Notes under the pieces: model-generated
What the model saw: the letters and a program-made list of their open reading frames with translations, nothing else
Told to the model about the DNA's origin: nothing
Databases searched by the model: none
Made by a program: the position numbers and the translations under genes
Assembly: GCA_051650265.1 (NCBI GenBank)
Contig: JBOFIR010000153.1
Coordinates: forward strand, 1 to 25,117
DNA from: JBOFEH01 sp051650265
GTDB taxonomy: Bacteria; Bacillota; Clostridia; Lachnospirales; Cellulosilyticaceae
DNA: 25,117 nucleotides
Direction: 5' to 3'
Shown: positions 7,922 through 13,334 of the stretch, one piece after another
Layout of the letters: every line of letters begins with the position of its first letter
Position numbering within the stretch: position 1 is the stretch's first letter

Positions 7922-9406
7922 ATGAAAAAACCAAATATTATTATGATCATGACAGATGACCATGGCTATTGGGCGCTTGGATGTGCAGGGAACAAAGAAT
8001 TACATACACCAAACCTTGATCGTTTGGCAAGCAAGGGCATTTTGTTTAATAACTTTTTCTGTGCATCTCCTGTATGTTCACCTGCGAGAGCTTCTGTATT
8101 TACAGGCAAAATCCCATCACAGCATGGCGTACATGACTGGATCTCGGGGGGGCATGCCAATAAGGAACATGTCCATGAAGATTTCAGAAAAATTATCGAG
8201 AGTGAAGATACACCAGGGCATTATCAATGGGCCAAAAGTCAGCTCAAAGATGGTGTTGGGATTCAATACTTAGAAGGACAAACATGTTTTACTGAAGTTC
8301 TAGCGCAGCATGGGTATACCTGTGGACTTAGTGGTAAGTGGCATCTAGGGGATAGTGGTGTGCCACAAGCAGGCTTTACTTATTGGGAGACACTCGCACT
8401 AGGTGGTGATCATTATTATCATGCGACAGTGCTTAAAGATGGCAAATTTGTTCCTTTAGAAAATCAATATGTGACGGATTATATTACAGATCGGGCAATT
8501 GACTTTTTAGAGCAACAAGAGCGTGAAGTACCGTTCTACTTGAGTGTGCACTATACAGCACCTCATGCACCTTGGGAGAAGCATGAACACCCAGCAGCAT
8601 TTTATGAGATGTATGAAAATTGCCCATTTGAGTCTGTACCGGATGAACCAGCACATCCATGGAGTATTTATCATCACAAGAATAGGGAAGAAGAGCAGCG
8701 TGCACGTAGACATAACTTAACAGGCTACTATGCAGCGATGAGTGCTATGGATCAAGGTGTAGGGGAGCTACTAGACTATCTAGAGGCACATAATCTCATG
8801 GATGACACTATTATTTTCTTTACAGGAGATAATGGGATGAGTATGGGGCATCACGGGATCTTTGGTAAAGGCAATGGAACCTATCCAGTGAATATGTATG
8901 ACACGGCGGTGAAGGTGCCTGCGATCTTGTGCTATCCTAGAGGACTTGCTAGTGGGCAAAAGCGTGATGAGCTTCTTAGTCACTATGACTTGATGCCGAC
9001 GTTGCTTGACTATCTCGGTTTAACAGATGGATTACATCTTGAGCAGCTGCCAGGTAGAAGTTTCTTGCCACTGCTCAAAGGAGAAGCGGTGCAAGATGAG
9101 GCCATTGTTATCATGGATGAATATGGCCCAACACGGATGATCAGGACAAGGGATTGGAAGTATATCCATCGCTATCCATATGGAGAGCATGAACTCTACC
9201 ATATTGGAGTAGACCCAGATGAGGCGGTCAATCTGATAGGGGATGCGGCCTATGAATCACAGCTGTGTGAGTTGAGAAATCGTCTCAATCACTGGTATGA
9301 TCGCTATGTTGATCCAAGGGTAGATGGAAGCCGAGAGGCTGTCACAGGTAATGGGCAGCTTAGAAAATGTGGTTTGGCAAGTGAAGGTAAAAAAGCATTT
9401 ATTTAA
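7922..9406 (+). CDS. Type I Cys-type sulfatase, cytoplasmic
   Basis: A 494-residue member of the alkaline-phosphatase-like sulfatase family (S1). Seen: metal-binding D12-D13 in MTDDHG; the activation motif C-S-P-A-R with C52, the residue converted to formylglycine; GKWHLG (K139, H141); APHAPW (H215); GDNG (D303, N304); and the C-terminal DWKYIHRY...ELYHIGVDPDEAVNL typical of the family. A Cys-type enzyme in an anaerobe needs the radical-SAM maturase anSME; no maturase gene is in the window. There is no signal peptide, so it should act inside the cell, like the sialidase-like enzyme 103 bases upstream. TGGGGGAA lies before the ATG. Arylsulfatase, sugar sulfatase or phosphonate monoester hydrolase cannot be separated by eye; a carbohydrate sulfatase is favoured by context. 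Confidence 0.93.
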   Translation: MKKPNIIMIMTDDHGYWALGCAGNKELHTPNLDRLASKGILFNNFFCASPVCSPARASVFTGKIPSQHGVHDWISGGHANKEHVHEDFRKIIESEDTPGHYQWAKSQLKDGVGIQYLEGQTCFTEVLAQHGYTCGLSGKWHLGDSGVPQAGFTYWETLALGGDHYYHATVLKDGKFVPLENQYVTDYITDRAIDFLEQQEREVPFYLSVHYTAPHAPWEKHEHPAAFYEMYENCPFESVPDEPAHPWSIYHHKNREEEQRARRHNLTGYYAAMSAMDQGVGELLDYLEAHNLMDDTIIFFTGDNGMSMGHHGIFGKGNGTYPVNMYDTAVKVPAILCYPRGLASGQKRDELLSHYDLMPTLLDYLGLTDGLHLEQLPGRSFLPLLKGEAVQDEAIVIMDEYGPTRMIRTRDWKYIHRYPYGEHELYHIGVDPDEAVNLIGDAAYESQLCELRNRLNHWYDRYVDPRVDGSREAVTGNGQLRKCGLASEGKKAFI

Positions 9407-9413
9407 AGGCAAA

Positions 9414-9454
9414 ACAAAAAGGAGGTAGCACCTAAGTGTGCACCTCCTTTTTGT
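9414..9454. terminator. Bidirectional terminator between sulfatase and the small-protein locus
   Basis: The long stem ACAAAAAGGAGGT-A-GCAC (9414-9431) pairs with GTGCACCTCCTTTTTGT (9438-9454), with one bulged A and a 6-base loop. The A-run on one arm and T-run on the other let it serve both the rightward sulfatase and the leftward gene ending at 9476. Confidence 0.9.
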
Positions 9455-9475
9455 TGGCTTATGCGTATTGAGAAG

Positions 9476-9745
9476 CTATTTATTTGTGTTCATCATGGCG
9501 ATAAACATGTCAAATTGTGGACGTTTATCTGGTGGTAGATAATCTCTAAGATGTGTGATCAGTGCCTGTTGTTGTGCAGGGGACATGTTCACATTATATT
9601 TCTTTGCTTCATTTGATACAGCCATGAGTGCTGCGATAATCTGGGTAGTGTCCTTGGTGTGAGAGAGTGACCCCATCGTTTGGTCTAAACTTTTTAAAAA
9701 ATTGCGGTCGATGCCATTGAAGGCAGGATGATCATAAAAACTCAT
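9476..9745 (-). CDS. Small helical protein of unknown function
   Basis: 89 residues, no membrane segment or signal peptide. AGGAGGT lies 7 bases before the ATG, so it is a real gene. I do not recognise a named family. Residues 61-86 (ALITHLRDYLPPDKRPQFDM, then FIAMM) fit the motif L-x-x-L-x-[PD]-[YF]-[LV]-x-x-[ED]-K-[QR] that also occurs three times in the 176-residue neighbour and once in the divergent 130-residue protein. It follows that neighbour by 11 bases and is surely co-transcribed with it. An association with sporulation is inferred only from the sigma-E-like promoter and the adjacent small-protein cluster. Confidence 0.8.
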   Translation of the reverse strand: MSFYDHPAFNGIDRNFLKSLDQTMGSLSHTKDTTQIIAALMAVSNEAKKYNVNMSPAQQQALITHLRDYLPPDKRPQFDMFIAMMNTNK

Positions 9746-9756
9746 AAATTTACCTC

Positions 9757-10287
9757 CTATTGGTTAGATCCCATAAGGGCAGAGAACATTTTTAACATTT
9801 GACGTTGTTTGTCATCAAGCAGTGGTGAAAGTTTATCAAGTATATCTTCAGGGCCTGAATTGCTGGATTTTGGTGAAGGAGGAGGAGGTGGCGGTGTCTG
9901 TTCTGATTCAAAAGGCATTTGGGTTGTCTGTAGATGGTCGAGAGAGCTTCGATCGTTTTGAGAGAGAAGATTTTTGAATTCTCCGAGTTTCATGATTGCA
10001 TCAATCATATAGGATTTTTCTGGAGAGAGGCTAGATTTGATGTCTAAGAGAAGATCTTGTTCCCAGTTCGAACTACGAGACATAGGAATAGGGTCAATTT
10101 CATTGTCTTTGGAATAGAGCTGAATAACAGTGACAAGCTCTAACATTTTTAGTGAGATAGCTAAATTTTTTTGGGTGTGTCTATCTAAGTAAGGAAGCAT
10201 AGATTTACACACACGCATCCACTCAGGGTTTACTTGCTGATCTAGCTGATTGCCAGGAGTAGGAGCATTGGTTGCATAAGGCAGCAT
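9757..10287 (-). CDS. Repeat-containing helical protein of unknown function with poly-Pro linker
   Basis: 176 residues, soluble, unrecognised. It appears to hold three degenerate copies of one helical motif: residues about 24-50 (CKSMLPYLDRHTQKNL), 79-106 (LLLDIKSSLSPEKSYMI) and 148-173 (ILDKLSPLLDDKQRQML). A Ser/Pro/Gln-rich linker with six consecutive prolines (residues 132-137) separates copies two and three. AAAGGAGT lies 7 bases before the ATG. It is first in a two-gene leftward unit. A sigma-E-like promoter lies just upstream, and the gene is divergent from another protein with the same motif. A structural or scaffold role is possible; nothing catalytic is visible. Confidence 0.8.
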   Translation of the reverse strand: MLPYATNAPTPGNQLDQQVNPEWMRVCKSMLPYLDRHTQKNLAISLKMLELVTVIQLYSKDNEIDPIPMSRSSNWEQDLLLDIKSSLSPEKSYMIDAIMKLGEFKNLLSQNDRSSLDHLQTTQMPFESEQTPPPPPPSPKSSNSGPEDILDKLSPLLDDKQRQMLKMFSALMGSNQ

Positions 10288-10320
10288 AGACAGACTCCTT
10301 TCGGTATACGTTCTCTTTAA

Positions 10321-10350
10321 AATGTATGAATCAGGAATGGGGAATAGAAC
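10321..10350 (-). promoter_or_regulatory. Sigma-E-like (sporulation) promoter for the leftward pair
   Basis: Read on minus: GTTCTATT (10343-10350), 14-base spacer, CATACATT (10321-10328). The -10 fits the Bacillus sigma-E consensus CATACA-n-T exactly and the spacer is the usual length; the -35 keeps only the terminal TATT. It is 34 bases before the start codon. Confidence 0.5.
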
Positions 10351-10395
10351 ATGGGAATAAACTTATAAGGAACAAGACATTGGAGTGGATAAGGT

Positions 10396-10788
10396 ATGGA
10401 TAATCAATTGCTACGCGTGGACATAGACCGCGATCTAGGTGAGATTATGAAGTTGATTACAAAATACATGGAGAAGACTTACATCAAAGAAATAGAGAAA
10501 GAGATGTTGGAATGTGCCAGAAAGTGTGAGCACAATCAGACAAAAGAAGTAGAGCTCCTAAGAGCACTGATTCCTTTTGTGCCTGAAGAAAAGCAAGAGA
10601 CAATGGAGCAAGTGGTTAAGATGATGGTCTACGATCAGATCGTCAAGCAAACCCTTCCCAAATTGATCACCTTACAACAAATGAGGGGTGAGGGGGAAAG
10701 TAAATCTTTAGATAGTAAGGGGAAGGAACTGGTCGGGAGTTTTATCTTGTATAAACTTCTTTTTAACTTAGAGAAAAAGGGTCATTAG
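10396..10788 (+). CDS. Small helical protein of unknown function, divergent partner
   Basis: 130 residues, highly charged, predicted all-helical, with two Cys near residues 40-44 (ECARKC). Residues 53-80 (ELLRALIPFVPEEKQETM, then VVKMM) carry the same motif as both leftward neighbours, so the three genes are probably paralogues or interaction partners. The ribosome site is TTGGAG or AAGG, weaker than its neighbours'. It is transcribed away from the pair across a 108-base spacer and ends directly at a terminator. Function not recognised. Confidence 0.75.
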   Translation: MDNQLLRVDIDRDLGEIMKLITKYMEKTYIKEIEKEMLECARKCEHNQTKEVELLRALIPFVPEEKQETMEQVVKMMVYDQIVKQTLPKLITLQQMRGEGESKSLDSKGKELVGSFILYKLLFNLEKKGH

Positions 10789-10820
10789 AAAAAGGCTAAC
10801 CTGAATAGGTTAGCCTTTTT
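10789..10820. terminator. Bidirectional terminator
   Basis: The perfect 14-bp stem AAAAAGGCTAACCT (10789-10802) / AGGTTAGCCTTTTT (10807-10820) has loop GAAT. It begins on the base after the stop codon of the rightward gene and also serves the leftward small-membrane-protein run ending at 10838. Confidence 0.95.
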
Positions 10821-10837
10821 GTAGATCAAAGTTTTTC

Positions 10838-11038
10838 TTAGCAAGCAAAGTCTTTTTGGCAGAAAAGGAAGAATAAAAGGATAATCCAGATCCAGTTATT
10901 ATCGCCGCATCCACCGAAGATGCCTTTTACGTTATCAAGAATACCGCATCCACCGCCGCATTGTGTTAATAAGAAATAAGCCGCGATAGCAATCCAAATC
11001 CAATTAGAGTTCATGTTGAAACATCCGAGTTCGTTCAT
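10838..11038 (-). CDS. Tiny two-helix membrane protein with duplicated W-I-W-I motif and Cys-rich loop
   Basis: 66 residues. Two hydrophobic segments, NSNWIWIAIAAYFLL (about 10-24) and DNNWIWIILLFFLF (about 47-60), each open with N-x-W-I-W-I. A Gly/Cys-rich loop containing CGGGCG and GGCG separates them. The internal repeat and the loop match the 58-residue protein encoded two genes upstream, so they are paralogues. AAGGAGGT lies 7 bases before the ATG, overlapping the stop of the previous gene. I know no characterised member; tiny Cys/Gly-rich hydrophobic proteins of this style are common among clostridial sporulation genes, so a spore role is my inference. A small membrane toxin or peptide is the alternative. 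Confidence 0.8.
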   Translation of the reverse strand: MNELGCFNMNSNWIWIAIAAYFLLTQCGGGCGILDNVKGIFGGCGDNNWIWIILLFFLFCQKDFAC

Positions 11039-11041
11039 AAA

Positions 11042-11266
11042 TTAAACCTCCTTAAAATAGTTACGACAATTATTTGGTGAAGAACAATTATTTAATAGAA
11101 AACATAGAAGAAACGCTAGCAAAATGATGTTAAAGTTACAGCGACAAGGTTTGTGAAAGTTGTGTTGGTAACAAGGGTTGCAACAAGAAGTGGGTTCATA
11201 GTTGTTATGACAGCCACAATTGCATGTGTGATGATTTTGGTAGCATTCTCTATATTGATCAGTCAT
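11042..11266 (-). CDS. Small Cys/His/Asn-rich protein with one membrane segment
   Basis: 74 residues. The N-terminal half is unusually rich in Cys, His and Asn (TCNCGCHNNYEPTSCCNPC, with further HKPCRCN), a composition suited to metal binding or disulfide cross-linking. One hydrophobic helix follows (FNIILLAFLLCFLL, about residues 45-58) and then a short polar tail. GGAGGT lies 6 bases before the ATG. It sits between two W-I-W-I paralogues in a leftward run with near-overlapping junctions, so it is likely part of the same structure. Not recognised as a named family. Confidence 0.8.
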   Translation of the reverse strand: MTDQYRECYQNHHTCNCGCHNNYEPTSCCNPCYQHNFHKPCRCNFNIILLAFLLCFLLNNCSSPNNCRNYFKEV

Positions 11267-11281
11267 AGTAGACCTCCGCTC

Positions 11282-11458
11282 TTAGCAAAGGCTAAATTTG
11301 TTGCCATTTAAAAGAAGAAAAGCGAGGATGATGAGAATCCACATGTTGTTTCCGCCACATCCGCAGAATAAACCTGAGAATTGAGCGAGAAGTTCATCAA
11401 CATTTCCGCAAAGTAAAAGGAACGCTAATATAATCCATATCCATGTATTGTTATACAT
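11282..11458 (-). CDS. Tiny two-helix membrane protein with duplicated W-I-W-I motif
   Basis: 58 residues, almost entirely two hydrophobic hairpin arms: NNTWIWIILAFLLLCGN at the N-terminus and NNMWILIILAFLLLNGN near the C-terminus, joined by an acidic stretch and the Cys-rich CGCGG. The two arms are near-identical, a clear internal duplication. The start is placed at MYNN because GGAAGGATGG lies just before it; an ATG six codons upstream falls inside that ribosome site. Paralogue of the gene at 10838-11038. Likely a membrane or spore-envelope component; function unknown. Confidence 0.8.
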   Translation of the reverse strand: MYNNTWIWIILAFLLLCGNVDELLAQFSGLFCGCGGNNMWILIILAFLLLNGNKFSLC

Positions 11459-11480
11459 AAAATACCATCCTTCCATTTAT

Positions 11481-11520
11481 TTCAATAATAGTAACTAAAA
11501 GTAACTGCTTCAATAATAGT
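11481..11520. repeat. 12-bp direct repeat upstream of the W-I-W-I gene
   Basis: TTCAATAATAGT occurs at 11481-11492 and 11509-11520, 28 bases apart (under three helical turns), with GTAACT repeated beside it (11491-11496, 11501-11506). It lies in the 5' region of the gene starting at 11458 and may be a tandem regulator site. Confidence 0.45.
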
Positions 11521-11542
11521 CTATGAAAAATGGTAAAAAGTG

Positions 11543-11680
11543 TTACTCTTTTAATTCTAATAATAAAAATAATAAAATCAAAAGTAGGAGATAGCTGTCC
11601 GTATTTCCTTTCTTTTGATGACGAAGGAAGCTTTGGTTCAGGTCCTCGTGATTTTTTTCCTTGGGCAAAAAAGTACGCAT
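11543..11680 (-). CDS. 45-residue single-pass membrane microprotein
   Basis: A small reading frame, ATG to TAA, beginning MRTFLPKEKNHEDLNQ and ending in the hydrophobic segment SYLLLLILLFLLL followed by ELKE. The polar N-terminus is charged and the last third is a single membrane helix. Support for reality: GAGGAGGG lies 6 bases before the ATG, it is oriented with the next three small membrane-protein genes, and it occupies an otherwise empty 377-base spacer. It is probably the first gene of that leftward run. Function unknown; the topology is that of small membrane regulators, spore-envelope peptides or type I toxins, which sequence alone does not separate. Confidence 0.7.
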   Translation of the reverse strand: MRTFLPKEKNHEDLNQSFLRHQKKGNTDSYLLLLILLFLLLELKE

Positions 11681-11711
11681 TTTAACCCTCCTCAAACAAT
11701 GACATTTTTAC

Positions 11712-11720
11712 TATATTATG
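11712..11720 (-). promoter_or_regulatory. Candidate sporulation-type -10 for the leftward microprotein run
   Basis: On minus, CATAATATA fits both the sigma-K -10 pattern CATAnnnTA and, with one mismatch, the sigma-E -10. No convincing -35 stands upstream in the A/T-rich DNA, so this is only a candidate. Confidence 0.25.
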
Positions 11721-11758
11721 CTTTAATAAAAAATTAAATAATAAAATAAAGATAATTA

Positions 11759-11787
11759 TTGACAATTAAAATGAGATTGTATACAAT
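11759..11787 (+). promoter_or_regulatory. Promoter of the Re-citrate synthase operon with operator palindrome
   Basis: TTGACA (11759-11764), 17-base spacer, TACAAT (11782-11787): near-consensus sigma-A. The perfect 12-bp palindrome ATTGTATACAAT (11776-11787) covers the whole -10. It fits the T-n-G-T-n-n-A-C-n-A pattern bound by FadR-subfamily GntR proteins. Bound repressor would block RNA polymerase directly. Confidence 0.8.
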
Positions 11788-11853
11788 TATACACAAGATA
11801 ATTTTCAGAAAATTAAATGTTATAATAATAAATCATTCAGAAGGAGGCACTAT

Positions 11854-13224
11854 ATGTTTCAATTAAACCACCGTTCAAATCTGTTAGAAATGTCTGAAGA
11901 GCGTTATCAACTCAAGGAAGTAGCCACACCTAATATGTTCAGGGAGTTTTTCTCATATGATGAAATACCGAAAGTTGCTTTCAATAACTTGCATGTACCT
12001 CTGTGTATGCCAGAGGAGATCTGGATTACAGATACCACTTTTAGAGATGGGCAGCAGTCCAGACAACCGTATACAACTGAGCAGATGGTGCATATTTACA
12101 AGCTCCTTCACAAGTTGGGCGGGCCAAAAGGTATTATTCGCCAGACTGAGTTCTTTCTATATAGTGAAAAAGACCGGGAAGCGGTGAGACAGTGTATGGC
12201 ACTCGGTTATGAGTTTCCAGAGATCACTTCTTGGATTCGTGCATCCAAGAAAGACTTTGAGCTGGTTAAGGCTATGAATATCAAGGAAACGGGCATTCTC
12301 GTAAGTTGTTCTGACTATCACATCTTTCATAAGATGCATATGACACGTGCACAGGCCATCGAACACTACCTCAGTATCGTAAGAGATTGTATTGAAGCAG
12401 GGATTAAGCCACGTTGCCATTTTGAAGATATTACGCGTGCGGATATTTTCCACTTTGTCATCCCGTTTGTAAGAGAGTTGATGAAACTTATGAATGAGAC
12501 GGGCGTGCCGATCAAGATCCGTGCATGTGATACCATGGGTTATGGGGTCAATTACCCAGGGGCCATGCTTCCGCGTAGTGTGCATGGGATTATCTACAAC
12601 CTACACAATGATGCACGTGTACCTCATGAACTCATTGAGTGGCATGGACACAACGACTTCTACCGTGCAGTTGTCAACTCGACGACGGCATGGCTCTATG
12701 GATGTAGCGCGGTGAACTGCTCACTCTTTGGCATCGGTGAGCGTACGGGTAATACGCCATTAGAAGCAATGATCTTTGAATATGCACAGCTTAGAGGGAC
12801 GCTTGATGGCATGGATACCACAGTGATTACAGAGCTTGCAGCATACTATGAGGAAGTACTGGGTGAGCACATTCCAGAACGCACACCTTTTGTTGGCAAG
12901 AACTTTAATATGACCCGTGCAGGGATTCATGCAGATGGCTTACTCAAAAATGAAGAGATCTACAATATCTTTGATACAGGGAAGTTTCTTGGACGACCAG
13001 CCCGTGTGGCGATCAGTGATACATCAGGTATTGCAGGTATTGCCCACTGGATCAACAATAATCCTAGTATTAAACAGTTTGATCATGTGGAGAAAAATGA
13101 TCCAATCTGTATCTATCTCAAAGAGTGGGTAGATTACCAATATGCAGGAGGACGTAGTACAGTCATTACTGATGAAGAATTAGAAGGATTAATTAATAAT
13201 TTTATAAAAAATAGTAAAATTTAA
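11854..13224 (+). CDS. Re-type citrate synthase (homocitrate/isopropylmalate synthase family)
   Basis: A 456-residue cytoplasmic enzyme predicted to condense acetyl-CoA with oxaloacetate to citrate with Re stereochemistry. It has the DRE-TIM metallolyase fold: TDTTFRDGQQ (59-68) supplies the metal-binding Asp and catalytic Arg, and EWHGHNDF (H264, H266) the metal-binding histidines. The stretches RQPY after the DRE motif and CHFEDITRAD (188-197) resemble clostridial Re-citrate synthases, first identified in C. kluyveri, rather than leucine or homocitrate synthases. The strongest evidence is context: aconitase and isocitrate dehydrogenase follow, as in the C. acetobutylicum CAC0970-0972 operon. 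No ordinary Si-citrate synthase is visible. AAGGAGG lies 6 bases before the ATG. Homocitrate synthase is the main alternative. Confidence 0.88.
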   Translation: MFQLNHRSNLLEMSEERYQLKEVATPNMFREFFSYDEIPKVAFNNLHVPLCMPEEIWITDTTFRDGQQSRQPYTTEQMVHIYKLLHKLGGPKGIIRQTEFFLYSEKDREAVRQCMALGYEFPEITSWIRASKKDFELVKAMNIKETGILVSCSDYHIFHKMHMTRAQAIEHYLSIVRDCIEAGIKPRCHFEDITRADIFHFVIPFVRELMKLMNETGVPIKIRACDTMGYGVNYPGAMLPRSVHGIIYNLHNDARVPHELIEWHGHNDFYRAVVNSTTAWLYGCSAVNCSLFGIGERTGNTPLEAMIFEYAQLRGTLDGMDTTVITELAAYYEEVLGEHIPERTPFVGKNFNMTRAGIHADGLLKNEEIYNIFDTGKFLGRPARVAISDTSGIAGIAHWINNNPSIKQFDHVEKNDPICIYLKEWVDYQYAGGRSTVITDEELEGLINNFIKNSKI

Positions 13225-13239
13225 TAAATTTAGATAGCG

Positions 13240-13267
13240 TGTACACAAATTTACAAAAGATTATGAT
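13240..13267 (+). promoter_or_regulatory. Candidate internal promoter before the aconitase gene
   Basis: TGTACA (13240-13245), 16-base spacer, TATGAT (13262-13267). The palindrome GTGTACAC (13239-13246) covers the -35. It would let aconitase and isocitrate dehydrogenase be expressed apart from citrate synthase. Confidence 0.4.
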
Positions 13268-13274
13268 AATATAA

Positions 13275-13316
13275 GAGCATGAGGTTCTGGTAGAAATCCT
13301 GCCAGAACCAAAGCTC
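13275..13316 (+). promoter_or_regulatory. Stable hairpin in the aconitase mRNA leader
   Basis: GGTTCTGGTAG (13283-13293) pairs with CTGCCAGAACC (13299-13309) through one T-G wobble, with a 5-base loop; an outer GAGC/GCTC (13275-13278, 13313-13316) can close around it. No T-tract follows and AGGAGGT starts six bases later, so it is not a terminator. It may protect or process the downstream transcript, or bind a regulator. Confidence 0.6.
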
Positions 13317-13334
13317 AAGATAGGAGGTTTGAAA

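Noticed and set aside
7956..8273. 105-codon open frame inside the sulfatase gene, same strand
   Set aside because: It is an alternative frame of a gene with all sulfatase motifs intact; no ribosome site and no family resemblance.
10304..10309. GTATAC core in the leader of the leftward helical-protein gene as another GntR site
   Set aside because: The six-base core occurs several times by chance in the window (also near 24606); flanks here do not form the extended dyad.
12157..12585. 142-codon antisense open frame opposite Re-citrate synthase
   Set aside because: Mirrors codon bias of the real gene; no ribosome site and low-complexity translation.
13275..13316. Iron-responsive element in the aconitase leader
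   Set aside because: No CAGUGN hexaloop and no bulged C at the right distance; kept only as an uncharacterised hairpin.
13329..13334. TTG start for aconitase six bases upstream of the ATG
   Set aside because: It overlaps the AGGAGGT ribosome site, so initiation there is not possible with that site.
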